In this document: positions 15,828-24,447 of the stretch, piece by piece
How the letters are laid out: every line of letters begins with the position of its first letter
Position numbering within the stretch: the stretch's first letter is position 1
Source: Cellulosimicrobium cellulans
Lineage (GTDB): Bacteria > Actinomycetota > Actinomycetes > Actinomycetales > Cellulomonadaceae
Length of the DNA stretch: 64,000 nt
Direction: 5' to 3'
Assembly (NCBI RefSeq): GCF_006539945.1
Contig: NZ_BJNZ01000019.1
Location: 1-64,000 of the forward strand
The notes under the pieces: generated by a model
Databases searched by the model: none
What the model was told of the DNA's origin: nothing
What the model saw: the letters and a program-made list of their open reading frames with translations, nothing else
Position numbers and translations under genes: made by a program

Positions 15828-17956
15828 CCGCCACGTCCGACCGTCCCGCCCTCGCGCAGCGCGCGTCGACCACGGGTGACGCGAGCGCGACGCCGCAGGG
15901 CGAAGCCCGCGTCGACGTCGCCTCCCTCGAGAAGCTCCTGCTCGGCCGGTGGGCCGACCTGCGCGCGGCGGCGCGCGCGACCGCGGGCGAGGAGGCGTTC
16001 CAGCGCATCGAGGGCCTGACCCTGCGCGAGCACCGCGAGCGGGTGCTGGAGCAGATGCACCTGCTCGTGGGCAAGCGCCAGGTGTGGCGCGGGTACCCGG
16101 AGCGCCTCGGCGGCGCGGACGACGCGGGCGGCAACCTCGCCGGGTTCGAGGAGCTCGTCGCGGCCGACCCGTCGCTGCAGATCAAGGCGGGCGTGCAGTG
16201 GGGGCTGTTCGGCTCGGCGATCCTGCACCTCGGCACCCCCGAGCAGCAGGACCGCCTCCTGCCGGGCGCGATGGACCTCTCGGTGCCGGGCGCGTTCGCG
16301 ATGACGGAGATCGGCCACGGGTCGGACGTCGCGAGCATCGCCACCACGGCGACGTACGACCCGGAGACCGAGGAGTTCGTCATCCACACCCCGTTCCGCG
16401 GGGCGTGGAAGGACTACCTCGGGAACGCGGGCGTGCACGGCGTGGCAGCCGTCGTGTTCGCGCAGCTCGTCACGAAGAACGTCAACCACGGCGTGCACGC
16501 GTTCTACGTGCCCATCCGCGACACCGCGGGCGAGCGCGACGAGCTCGGCCGGCTGCCGTTCCTGCCCGGCGTGGGCGGCGAGGACGACGGCCAGAAGGGC
16601 GGGCTCAACGGCATCGACAACGGGCGCCTGCACTTCGACCACGTGCGGGTCCCGCGCACCGACCTGCTCGCGCGCTACGGCTCGGTCGACGCCGACGGCA
16701 CGTACTCCAGCCCCATCGACAGCCCCGGGCGCCGCTTCTTCACGATGCTCGGCTCGCTCGTCCAGGGTCGCGTGTCGCTCGACGGTGCCGCGGTGACCGC
16801 GGCGAAGCTCGGCCTCGCGATCGCCGTGCGGTACGCGAACGAGCGCCGCCAGTTCACGGGTGCGACGCCGACCGAGGAGGTCGTGCTCCTCGACTACGGC
16901 ACGCACAAGCGCCGCCTCGTCGTCCCCATCGCGGAGACCTACGCCGCGCACTTCGCGCACGACCGACTGCTCGACCTGTTCCACTCGGTGTTCTCCGGCG
17001 AGGAGGACACCCCGGAGCAGCGTGAGGACCTGGAGACGACGGCCGCCGCGCTCAAGGCCACGAGCACGCGGTTCGCGCTCGACGTGCTCCAGGAGACGCG
17101 CGAGGCGTGCGGCGGGGCGGGGTTCATCACGGCCAACCGCATCACGAGCCTGCGCGCGGACCTCGACGTCTACGCGACGTTCGAGGGCGACAACACGGTT
17201 CTGCTCCAGCTCGTCGCGAAGCGCCTGCTCGCCGACTACGGCAAGCAGTTCAAGGGCATCACCCCGGGCCAGATGGCGCGCGTCGTCGTCGAGCGCGCGG
17301 GTGACATGGCGCTGCACCGGACGCCGCTCAAGCGCGCGGCGCAGGCGCTCGCCGACGTCGGCGACCCGCGCCGCGCCGCCGGCCACCTGCGCGACCCCGA
17401 GACGCAGCGCGCACTGCTCACCGACCGGGTCGAGACGATGGTCGCCGACGTCGCGCAGGCCCTGCGCCCCGCGCAGAAGGCCGACCCCGAGACGGCGACG
17501 AACCTGTTCAACGCCCACCAGGTCGAGCTCGTCGAGGCCGCCCGCGCCCATGCGGAGCTGCTGCGCTGGGAGGCCTTCACGCAGGCGCTCGAGACCATCG
17601 AGGACGCAGGCACGCGTGAGGTCCTCACGACGGTCCGCGACCTGTTCGGTCTGAGCCTCGTCGAGCGCCACCTCGCGTGGTACCTGCTCAACGGCCGCCT
17701 CTCGGCGCAGCGCGCCCGGACGGTCACGAGCTACCTGGACCGCCTCATCGACCGTCTGCGCCCCCACGCGCAGGACCTCGTCGACGCCTGGGGCTACGGA
17801 CCCGAGCACCTGCGCGCGACGATCGCGACCGGCATCGAGAAGGAGCGCCAGGACGAGGCGCGCGACTACTACCGGCGCCTGCGCGCGAGCGGCGACGAGC
17901 CGCGGAGCGAGAAGTCGCTGCGCAAGGCTGCGAAGGGCGGCCCGCAGGCCCGCTGA
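15824..17956 (+). CDS. Acyl-CoA dehydrogenase/oxidase (ACOX-like architecture)
   Basis: A 710-residue flavoenzyme that introduces the trans-2 double bond into acyl-CoA. The region PGAFAMTEIGHGSDVASIAT is the FAD/substrate segment of the acyl-CoA dehydrogenase superfamily. KDYLGNAGVHGVAAVVFAQL and GVHAFYVPIRD are typical of acyl-CoA oxidases. The size and the C-terminal all-helical domain beyond residue 480 also fit the oxidase (ACOX) layout, longer than ordinary FadE proteins of about 400-610 residues. It therefore may use oxygen and form peroxide. The mycobacterial equivalent locus has fadE5 in this position. Confidence 0.82.
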   Translation: MTATSDRPALAQRASTTGDASATPQGEARVDVASLEKLLLGRWADLRAAARATAGEEAFQRIEGLTLREHRERVLEQMHLLVGKRQVWRGYPERLGGADDAGGNLAGFEELVAADPSLQIKAGVQWGLFGSAILHLGTPEQQDRLLPGAMDLSVPGAFAMTEIGHGSDVASIATTATYDPETEEFVIHTPFRGAWKDYLGNAGVHGVAAVVFAQLVTKNVNHGVHAFYVPIRDTAGERDELGRLPFLPGVGGEDDGQKGGLNGIDNGRLHFDHVRVPRTDLLARYGSVDADGTYSSPIDSPGRRFFTMLGSLVQGRVSLDGAAVTAAKLGLAIAVRYANERRQFTGATPTEEVVLLDYGTHKRRLVVPIAETYAAHFAHDRLLDLFHSVFSGEEDTPEQREDLETTAAALKATSTRFALDVLQETREACGGAGFITANRITSLRADLDVYATFEGDNTVLLQLVAKRLLADYGKQFKGITPGQMARVVVERAGDMALHRTPLKRAAQALADVGDPRRAAGHLRDPETQRALLTDRVETMVADVAQALRPAQKADPETATNLFNAHQVELVEAARAHAELLRWEAFTQALETIEDAGTREVLTTVRDLFGLSLVERHLAWYLLNGRLSAQRARTVTSYLDRLIDRLRPHAQDLVDAWGYGPEHLRATIATGIEKERQDEARDYYRRLRASGDEPRSEKSLRKAAKGGPQAR

Positions 17957-18018
17957 CCAGCCCGTCCCCGGAACGTCCTCGGCACAGCAGCGGAGCGGTA
18001 CCGCCGCCGAGGGTCAGG

Positions 18019-18059
18019 CCCGGGCGGCACGACGTCCACCAGCCGTCGTGCCGCCCGGG
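18019..18059. terminator. 16-bp perfect hairpin terminator
   Basis: Arms 18019-18034 (CCCGGGCGGCACGACG) and 18044-18059 pair perfectly over 16 bp around a 9-nt loop, between the convergent ends of the acyl-CoA oxidase gene and the DUF2599 lipoprotein gene. Confidence 0.78.
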
Positions 18060-18082
18060 CCGTTGCCGTCCGTGGCCCGTGC

Positions 18083-19150
18083 TCAGGCGGGGTTGCAGCG
18101 CGCCGCCATCGTGGCGAGCAGCCCGACGTCGGGCCGCCAGGGCTCGAGGTTCCACGTCGCCTTGTCCGGGGCACCCAGGGCGTGGCACGCGAGCTGGTCG
18201 TGCATCGTCGGGGTGTCGATCTCCGGCTCGGCGGCGACGAGCTGCGCCCACACGAGCTCCTGGCCCGCCTGCCCCGCGGCGCGCGCCCACGCGGTCGGGT
18301 CGACGGCGAGCGATCGCCCGCCCTCCCGCTCACCCCAGTCGGTGCTCCGCACGGCCTGCGTGCCGAGCGGGACGACGACGTCCCACGCCCCGGCGGGCCC
18401 GCCGCCGTCCGCTCCCGTCCCGTCCGATCTCGCGTCGTCGGTCACGGCGCCGGGCGCGCGGCCCGTCGCGGCGGCGTCTGGCGAGGTGCCCGACGGCGTC
18501 CCCGCCGCGGGCACGAGCATCACCTCCGCGCGGCGGGCGTCGACGAGCACGACCCGCACGCCTGGATTCCCGGGCGAAGGCTCGCCCGTGGCGGCGGCGT
18601 CGCCGCTCGCCGTGTCGCCCGGGGCCGTGCCGTCACCGGGCCGTGCCCCGTGCGGACCGACGACGCGCGGTGCGCCGAACCCGCCGACGGGTGTGCCGTC
18701 GTCGTCCAGCACGGTCAGGGTGCCGTCGGCGTGGCGCACGAGCGAGCCGCCCTCGACCGAGACCAGGGCCGAGGCGCCGGCGAGGACGAGCGCGACGTCC
18801 GACGCGCCCTCGTCGCCCGCCGCGACGGCCACTGCGGGAGCGCCCTCGCCCGGCGCGGGCGGCATGGGCGGGGGTGCTGCGATCTCGACGGTCACCGGTC
18901 CCACGGGCACGCGGACGACCTCGGGGTCCGCAGTGCTGCCGCCACTGGTCCCCGAGGTGCCGAGGTCATCAGGCTCGCCGGAGGTGCCCTCTGGGCGCGT
19001 GGTCGTGACCGCGTCGGGTCCCGGAGACGGCGCGCCGTCGTGCGGCGTGCACCCGCCGAGGACGAGGGACACGAGGGTGCCGACGGCGAGCGCGGCCAGC
19101 GCGGTGACCCCGGGCCGTCGTCGCGACCGGACAGGGGCGGGCCGCCTCAC
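18083..19150 (-). CDS. DUF2599 domain-containing lipoprotein
   Basis: A 355-residue secreted lipoprotein of unknown function. The signal peptide (RRRPGVTALAALAVGTLVSL) ends in the lipobox VLGGC, which gives lipidation at about Cys34. A long low-complexity Gly/Ala/Pro/Asp region follows, interrupted by a short beta-rich segment (residues 90-165). The last 100 residues carry the DUF2599 signature: REGGRSLAVDPTAWARAAGQ, HDQLACHALGAPDKATWNLE and PWRPDVG...ARCNP, with two conserved cysteines that may pair. Its GTG start overlaps the Nudix stop (GTGA). Confidence 0.78.
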   Translation of the reverse strand: MRRPAPVRSRRRPGVTALAALAVGTLVSLVLGGCTPHDGAPSPGPDAVTTTRPEGTSGEPDDLGTSGTSGGSTADPEVVRVPVGPVTVEIAAPPPMPPAPGEGAPAVAVAAGDEGASDVALVLAGASALVSVEGGSLVRHADGTLTVLDDDGTPVGGFGAPRVVGPHGARPGDGTAPGDTASGDAAATGEPSPGNPGVRVVLVDARRAEVMLVPAAGTPSGTSPDAAATGRAPGAVTDDARSDGTGADGGGPAGAWDVVVPLGTQAVRSTDWGEREGGRSLAVDPTAWARAAGQAGQELVWAQLVAAEPEIDTPTMHDQLACHALGAPDKATWNLEPWRPDVGLLATMAARCNPA

Positions 19151-19587
19151 GACGACACGGGGAGCAGCCCGGCCCAGCGGCGGCCGAGGTCGACGAGCCC
19201 GACGCGCCGGAGCGCGTCGACCTCGTCGGGCGTGAACCAGCCGACGTCGTCGGTCGACTCGTCCTCCTCGACGCGCAGCTCGCCGCCCACGACGTGCGCG
19301 CGGTAGACGATCCGGACGGCGTGCAGCGAGCGGTCGCGGTCCTCCACCCGCAGGCGGTCGGCCGCGGCGACGACGATGCTGTCCACGCCGAGCAGGCCGT
19401 CGAGCTCGACGTCGTAGCCGGTCTCCTCGTGCACCTCCCGCACGGCCGCCGCCTCGGGGTGCTCGCCGGGGTCGATGCCGCCGCCCGGGAGAGTCCAGCC
19501 GTCGTGGTCCCCCTCGCTCCAGTGGGGGAGGAGCATCCTCCCGTCCTCGCGGACGATCACGGCGTAGGCGGCGACGCGGATCTGCAT
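19147..19587 (-). CDS. Nudix hydrolase
   Basis: A 146-residue Nudix-fold pyrophosphohydrolase. The Nudix box GGGIDPGEHPEAAAVREVHE followed by ETGYD (about residues 33-57) carries the metal-binding REVHEE glutamates. The substrate (a nucleotide or other nucleoside-diphosphate derivative) cannot be told. ATG 19587 is used, with no strong ribosome binding site visible. It is translationally coupled to the downstream lipoprotein gene and divergent from padR. Confidence 0.88.
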   Translation of the reverse strand: MQIRVAAYAVIVREDGRMLLPHWSEGDHDGWTLPGGGIDPGEHPEAAAVREVHEETGYDVELDGLLGVDSIVVAAADRLRVEDRDRSLHAVRIVYRAHVVGGELRVEEDESTDDVGWFTPDEVDALRRVGLVDLGRRWAGLLPVSS

Positions 19588-19727
19588 GGACCCATCATGC
19601 GCGACGACCGTCGTCGCCCTGCGGTTCCGGCGAAGGTGCGGTTCCGGCGCGCCGATCGTGCGGAGACCGCCCGTCCCGGTGCCGTGACGGTCGGCAACCC
19701 CTGTTCGGCGCGACAGGGAAAGAGTCC

Positions 19728-19769
19728 TTGCGCAAGCAATCGGGATCGAATACTCTGAACAAAGTATTC
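19728..19769 (+). promoter_or_regulatory. padR promoter with an operator covering the -10 region
   Basis: A -35 hexamer TTGCGC (19728-19733) and a -10 TACTCT (19751-19756) are 17 bp apart. The -10 lies inside a perfect inverted repeat GAATACT-N8-AGTATTC (19748-19769), an ATAC/GTAT-type palindrome like those of PadR regulators, so bound PadR would block its own promoter. Confidence 0.68.
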
Positions 19770-19780
19770 GGAGGTGAGCA

Positions 19781-20446
19781 GTGTCCCGTCGTCCTGTGTC
19801 CAACCCGCTCGCGCTCGCCGTGCTCGCGAGCCTCGCCGAGCGACCCATGTACCCGTACGAGATCACGACGACCTTGCGCGAGCGGGGCAAGGACGACAGC
19901 ATCCGGCTCAACTTCGGCTCGCTGTACTCCGTCATCAAGTCGCTCGAGAAGCACGGCTTCATCACGCCGTCGCACTCGGAGCGCGAGGGCAACCGGCCCG
20001 AGCGCGTCGTCTACGAGATCACGGAGGCGGGCAAGGTCGAGGCGGCCGCGTGGCTGCGCGAGCTGCTCGCCGTGCCGTCCAAGGAGTACCCGGACGTCGA
20101 GGCGGGGCTGTCGCTCATCGCCATGCTCTCGCCCGAGGAGGTCGCGGCGCTCCTGCGCGCACGGCTCGCGTCGCTCGACGCCGAGATCCGCACGCGCGAC
20201 GCCGGGCTCACCGGCGCTGCCGCGGCCGGTCTGCCGGAGATCTTCCTCGTCGAGGCCGACTACCGGCTGTCCATGCTGCGCGCGGAGCGCGGGTGGATCG
20301 ACCGGTTCGCCGCACGCCTGGAGGCGGGTGAGGTCGGCGGCCAGGAAGGCTGGGCCGAGATGGCGCGCCTGCGCGCCGCGGGCGCGTCACCCGAGGAGAT
20401 CGAGGAGGTCGTGCGCCGCCACCTGCCCGCCGACCTCACCCCCTGA
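19781..20446 (+). CDS. PadR family transcriptional regulator
   Basis: A 221-residue winged-helix regulator. The PadR domain spans PLALAVLASLAERPMYPYEI to YEITEAGKVEAAAWLRELL (about residues 8-95), with LNFGSLYSVIKSLEKHGFI as recognition helix and wing. A C-terminal helical dimerisation domain completes a type with a long C-terminus, common next to ABC exporters. GTG 19781 has a GGAGGTG ribosome binding site. It precedes a daunorubicin-resistance-like ABC exporter, which it probably represses until a toxic ligand is bound (inferred). Confidence 0.88.
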   Translation: MSRRPVSNPLALAVLASLAERPMYPYEITTTLRERGKDDSIRLNFGSLYSVIKSLEKHGFITPSHSEREGNRPERVVYEITEAGKVEAAAWLRELLAVPSKEYPDVEAGLSLIAMLSPEEVAALLRARLASLDAEIRTRDAGLTGAAAAGLPEIFLVEADYRLSMLRAERGWIDRFAARLEAGEVGGQEGWAEMARLRAAGASPEEIEEVVRRHLPADLTP

Positions 20447-20494
20447 GACCACCGGCGCGCGCCCGACCGGGCGCGTGCCGGACGGACAAAGAGT

Positions 20495-20526
20495 GGTGGC
20501 CCGGATGCGCCAACATCCGGACCACC
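20495..20526 (+). terminator. Hairpin in the padR-exporter intergenic region
   Basis: Stem segments GGTGG/CCACC and CCGGATG/CATCCGG form a 12-bp hairpin with a 6-nt loop about 50 bp after padR. It may attenuate or end the padR transcript. The remaining gap to 20653 shows no gene; a separate promoter for the exporter could lie around 20560-20610. Confidence 0.55.
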
Positions 20527-20652
20527 GAGCCCGAGTCGTCCCGCCGGAACCGACGGAACTGCTGCGTCAACAGTCACCCAGGGCTCTCCCATGCTATCCG
20601 CGCGGGAGAGGCCACCCCCGGCGAGACGGCTCCCGACACAAGGAGCCTCATC

Positions 20653-21732
20653 GTGCCTTCCAGCACCCGTGCGCAGGAGACGGCGATCGACGCCGTCGAC
20701 CTGCGCAAGACCTACCCGGGCGGCCGCGGCCGCTCGCCCGTGCACGCGCTCGACGGACTGTCGTTCGCCGTGCCGACGGGCACCGTGTTCGCGCTGCTCG
20801 GCCCCAACGGGGCGGGCAAGTCGACGACCGCCAAGATCCTCACGACGCTCAGCCGCGCCGACTCCGGCACGGCGACCGTCGCGGGGATCGAGGTCGCGCG
20901 CCACCCCGAGCGCGTGCGGCGCGCCATCGGGTACGTCGCGCAGAAGCCCGTGACCGACCCGATGGACAGCGGTCGCGAGAACCTCGTCCTCGCGGGCCGG
21001 CTCCAGGGCCTCGGCGCGCGTGACGCCCGTGCCCGTGCGACCGAGCTCCTCGAGCGGTTCTCCCTCACGGACGAGGCCGACCGCCTCGTGACGACGTACA
21101 GCGGCGGCATGGCGCGCAAGCTCGACGTCGCGATGGGGATCGTGCACCGGCCGCGGGTCCTGTTCCTCGACGAGCCGACGACCGGGCTCGACCCCGAGGC
21201 GCGCGCCGAGATGTGGGCCGAGATCGAGCGCATGACCGCGCACGAGAGCATGACGATCCTCCTCACCACGCACTACCTCGAGGAGGCCGACCGCCTCGCC
21301 GCGAGCCTCGCGATCGTCGACCACGGCCGCGTGGCGGTCGCGGGGACGCCCGACGCGCTGAAGGACGAGCTGCGCGGCGACGGGATCGTCGTCGAGCTCG
21401 CCGCCCCGACCGTCGCGGCGTCCGGGCTGCCCGACGGCGGCGCCGCCCTCGCGGCCCGCGTCACCGCCGCGGTGGGCACGTGCGCGGGTGTCCGCGACGT
21501 GCACGTCGAGGGCCGGACCCTGCGCGCCCGCGCCGACTCGGGCGCCGTCGCGCTGCCCGCCGTCCTCGCCGCGCTCGACGCCGCGGGGCTCCCCGTCGCG
21601 TCGGCGACGCTCGCCCGCCCGAGCCTCGACGACGTCTATCTGCGGCACACGGGCCGCACGTTCACGGCCGCCCGGTCCTCCGCGGACGCGATGGCCGGTG
21701 CCGGCGCGACCGTCGAGGGGGTGGCCGCATGA
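20653..21732 (+). CDS. ABC exporter ATP-binding protein (DrrA family)
   Basis: A 359-residue ATPase of the daunorubicin-resistance (DrrA/CcmA) class. Walker A is LLGPNGAGKSTTAK, the signature TYSGGMARKLDVAMG, Walker B VLFLDEPTTGLDP, and the H-loop LLTTHYLEEADR. The last 110 residues form the C-terminal regulatory domain typical of DrrA. GTG 20653 follows AAGGAGCC. It pairs with the permease whose ATG overlaps its stop. Exported substrate unknown; context suggests drug or lipid-like compounds sensed by the upstream PadR protein. Confidence 0.9.
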   Translation: MPSSTRAQETAIDAVDLRKTYPGGRGRSPVHALDGLSFAVPTGTVFALLGPNGAGKSTTAKILTTLSRADSGTATVAGIEVARHPERVRRAIGYVAQKPVTDPMDSGRENLVLAGRLQGLGARDARARATELLERFSLTDEADRLVTTYSGGMARKLDVAMGIVHRPRVLFLDEPTTGLDPEARAEMWAEIERMTAHESMTILLTTHYLEEADRLAASLAIVDHGRVAVAGTPDALKDELRGDGIVVELAAPTVAASGLPDGGAALAARVTAAVGTCAGVRDVHVEGRTLRARADSGAVALPAVLAALDAAGLPVASATLARPSLDDVYLRHTGRTFTAARSSADAMAGAGATVEGVAA

Positions 21733-22517
21733 CCGCCGTCGTGCACACCGGGCTGCTCACCGCCCGGGCGCTGCGCCAGGGCGCGCGCATCCCCGTGTTC
21801 ATGGTCATGAACCTCGTGCAGCCCATGATCTGGCTGCTGCTGTTCGGCGAGCTCTTCCGGTCGGTCGTGGAGATCCCCGGGTTCTCCACGGGCGGGACGT
21901 ACCTCGAGTTCATCACGCCCGGCGTCGTGATGATGACGGCGATGTTCGGCGCCGCCTGGGCCGGGACGTCGTACGTGCAGGACATGGACCGCGGCGTCAT
22001 GGACCGCTTCCTCACGTCGCCGGCGTCGCGCGGCGCGCTCATGGCGTCGACGATGATCTACCAGGCCGTCATCGCGGTCGGTCAGGCGCTCGTCGTCCTC
22101 GCCGTCGCGTGGCTGTGCGGGGCGCGGTTCGGCAGCACGCCCGGCGAGACGACGCTCGGCGTCCTCGCCCTCCTGCTCGCGGTCGTGCTCCTCACGGCGC
22201 TGTTCTCGGCGCTGAGCAACGCGACGGCCCTGCTCACCGGCCAGCAGGAGGCCCTCATCGGCATCTCGCAGCTCATCACGCTGCCGCTCATGTTCCTGTC
22301 GTCAGCCGTGATGGACACGCGGCTCTCCGCGGACTGGGTGGCGGACGTCGCGCGCTACAACCCGTTCGACTGGGCCGTCGTCGCCGGGCGCGAGGCGCTC
22401 GCCGCGTCGCCCGACTGGGGCGTGGTGTGGGGACGGCTCGGGCTGCTCGCGCTCGCGGCGGTCGTCATGGGCTGGCTCGCGACGCAGGCGTTCCGCACGC
22501 GGCAGCGCTCGGCCTGA
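21729..22517 (+). CDS. ABC-2 type exporter permease (DrrB family)
   Basis: A 262-residue integral membrane protein with six predicted helices (for example FMVMNLVQPMIWLLLFGELF, QAVIAVGQALVVLAVAWLCG, TTLGVLALLLAVVLLTALFS). It contains the ABC-2 motif YNPFDWAVVAGREAL near the C-terminus, where the EAA-like loop of DrrB permeases lies. It overlaps the ATPase gene by 4 bp (ATGA), so the two subunits are made together and should assemble as a 2+2 exporter in the cytoplasmic membrane. Confidence 0.88.
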   Translation: MTAVVHTGLLTARALRQGARIPVFMVMNLVQPMIWLLLFGELFRSVVEIPGFSTGGTYLEFITPGVVMMTAMFGAAWAGTSYVQDMDRGVMDRFLTSPASRGALMASTMIYQAVIAVGQALVVLAVAWLCGARFGSTPGETTLGVLALLLAVVLLTALFSALSNATALLTGQQEALIGISQLITLPLMFLSSAVMDTRLSADWVADVARYNPFDWAVVAGREALAASPDWGVVWGRLGLLALAAVVMGWLATQAFRTRQRSA

Positions 22518-22525
22518 CGGGTGCG

Positions 22526-22585
22526 CACGACGGCGTTCGCCCTCACCCGGGTCAGCGGTCCCGGGTGAGGGCGAACGCCGTCGTG
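22526..22585. terminator. 26-bp perfect hairpin, shared by convergent genes
   Basis: Arms 22526-22551 and 22560-22585 are perfectly complementary over 26 bp with an 8-nt loop. The right arm is also coding sequence: it encodes the last 11 or so residues of the minus-strand DUF2568 protein, whose stop is in the loop. It therefore terminates the exporter operon and folds the end of the opposing gene. Confidence 0.78.
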
Positions 22586-22923
22586 CCGACGAGCGCGAGG
22601 CCCACGCCCCACCAGACGAGCCCGACGCCCGCGGCCGCGAGCCCGGCGGCGACGAACAGCACGATCTGGCCGTCCAGGCGCCAGGGCTGCGGGAGGCGGT
22701 GGGCCGCGGTCGGCGCGAACCAGCGCCCCCACACGACCACGACGAGGGCGGGCAGGGCGAGGGCCAGCACCACCGAGAGCGCGACGCCACCCGGCCCGGA
22801 CGCGCCCCCGAGACGCCAGCCCACGACCGCGACCAGGGCGAGGAGCGCGAGCTCGCAGAGGAACGCGACGACGTCGGCGGCGCCGACGCGCGGACGACGC
22901 CGGTCGAGGGGCGGTGGGCTCAT
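22552..22923 (-). CDS. DUF2568 (YrdB family) membrane protein
   Basis: A 123-residue membrane protein with four hydrophobic helices (AADVVAFLCELALLALVAVV, VALSVVLALALPALVVVVWG, GQIVLFVAAGLAAAGVGLVW, GVGLALVGTTAFAL). WGRWFAPTAAHRLP between helices 2 and 3 is the YrdB/DUF2568 signature. Function unknown. The ATG overlaps the stop of the upstream APC permease, making a two-gene operon. The 3' end is embedded in a 26-bp hairpin. Confidence 0.78.
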   Translation of the reverse strand: MSPPPLDRRRPRVGAADVVAFLCELALLALVAVVGWRLGGASGPGGVALSVVLALALPALVVVVWGRWFAPTAAHRLPQPWRLDGQIVLFVAAGLAAAGVGLVWWGVGLALVGTTAFALTRDR

Positions 22924-24383
22924 CGGTCCTCGACGTCGTCCTCGAGCTGGGACACGTCCGAGAACGCGGTCTGGCGGTGGCGCACCGCACGGTTGTACAG
23001 CCATGTGACGAACGAGAGCAAGACCCCGAGCCCCACGAGCGCGCCCGCGATGACGTACTGCTCCTGCTGCTCGGCGCTGCGCGCCCACGGTCCGGCGAGG
23101 TACGCGCACGTGAGTGCCCCGAGGACGGCGAGCCAGGTGCGCGTGCGGAAGTGCTGGTGGTCCACGTGGTCGCGGCGCAGCACGAGGAGCGCGATGTTGA
23201 CGATCGTGAAGACGACGAGCAGGAGAAGCGACGTCGTGCCGCCGAGCAGCGCGATCGCGTTGGTGCCGGCCTCGGTCCCCGACTGCCGCACGACGTACAC
23301 GATGAGCGCGAACGCGATGGCCGTCGTGACGAGGATCGACACCCACGGCGTCCGGCGGAACGGGTGCACCTGGCCGAACGCGCGCGGCAGCACGCCCTGG
23401 TTCGCCATGCCGTAGAGCAGGCGGGACGCCATGAGCATGTTGATGAGCGCCGAGTTCGCGACGGCGAACATGCCGATGAACGGGAAGATCGTGTCGAACG
23501 GCAGGTTCGGCGCCCCCGCCGCCACGACCTGCGTGAGCGCCGAGCCCTTCGAGTCGTCCACGAGGTCGCCGACGGGGACGAGCGCGACGGCGGTGATCGC
23601 GACGAGCACGTAGATCGCGCCCGTGAGGGAGAGCCCGGTGAGCATCATGCGCGGGAAGTCGCGCACGGGGTTCTTGCACTCCTCGGCCATGTTCACCGAG
23701 TCCTCGAACCCGACCATCGCGAAGAACGCGAGCGTCGTCGCGGCCGTCACGGCGAGGAACACGCTCTTGTCGTCCGCGCTCTCGAACACGACGACGCGCG
23801 AGAAGTCGGCGCGGCCCTGCGTGGTCGCCCACAGCCCGACGAAGATCACGAGCAGCAGGCCGGACAGCTCGACGAGCGACAGCACGACGTTCGCCCGGAC
23901 GCTCTCGCCGACGCCCCGCAGGTTCACCAGCGCGACCAGGGCCATGAAGCCGAGCGCGATGAGGAGCCTGCCGTCGCCGCCCGTCGGGAGCTCGAGGCCG
24001 AACCCGTCCGAGACGAACCCCGCGAACGCGTTGGACGCCGTCGACGCCGACGTGATGCCCGAGCTCATGACCATGAACGCGACGACGAACGTCAGCAGGT
24101 GGATGCCGAACGCCTTGTGCGTGTAGAGCGCAGCGCCGGCGGCGCTCGGGTACTTGGTGACGAGCTCGAGGTAGGAGAACGCGGTGATCGTCGCGACCAC
24201 GAAGGCGAGCAGGAACGGCAGCCACGCCGCCCCGCCGACCTCGCCCGCGACCTGGCCCGTGAGCGCGTACACGCCCGTGCCGAGGATGTCCCCGACGATG
24301 AACAGGAGCAGCAGCTTGGGCCCCATGACGCGCTTGAGCTCCGGCTGCTGCCGTTCCTCCGTGCGACCCGCGGTCTGGCTCAT
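22920..24383 (-). CDS. APC family amino acid/polyamine permease
   Basis: A 487-residue secondary transporter with about 12 transmembrane helices. LLLLFIVGDILGTGVYALTG is the APC TM1 with the unwound GTG ligand site, and FFAMVGFEDSVNMAEECKNP is the TM6/loop signature (the FEE-type motif common to the superfamily). YPSAAGAALYTHKAFG fits the TM2-TM3 region. It probably imports an amino acid by proton symport; the substrate cannot be inferred. ATG 24383 is preceded by GGGAGCCTC. It is coupled to the DUF2568 gene by an ATGA overlap. Confidence 0.87.
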   Translation of the reverse strand: MSQTAGRTEERQQPELKRVMGPKLLLLFIVGDILGTGVYALTGQVAGEVGGAAWLPFLLAFVVATITAFSYLELVTKYPSAAGAALYTHKAFGIHLLTFVVAFMVMSSGITSASTASNAFAGFVSDGFGLELPTGGDGRLLIALGFMALVALVNLRGVGESVRANVVLSLVELSGLLLVIFVGLWATTQGRADFSRVVVFESADDKSVFLAVTAATTLAFFAMVGFEDSVNMAEECKNPVRDFPRMMLTGLSLTGAIYVLVAITAVALVPVGDLVDDSKGSALTQVVAAGAPNLPFDTIFPFIGMFAVANSALINMLMASRLLYGMANQGVLPRAFGQVHPFRRTPWVSILVTTAIAFALIVYVVRQSGTEAGTNAIALLGGTTSLLLLVVFTIVNIALLVLRRDHVDHQHFRTRTWLAVLGALTCAYLAGPWARSAEQQEQYVIAGALVGLGVLLSFVTWLYNRAVRHRQTAFSDVSQLEDDVEDR

Positions 24384-24447
24384 GAGAGGCTCCCTCGCGT
24401 CTCGGACGTCCCCGGACCTCCATGGAACCCCCGGTCACGGCCTCCTG

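Noticed and set aside
19640-19727. GTCGGCAACCCC near 19690 as a further SAM aptamer
   Set aside because: Only the short GGCAACCCC string matches. The helices P1 to P3 and the GGGGTGC segment cannot be formed around it on either strand.
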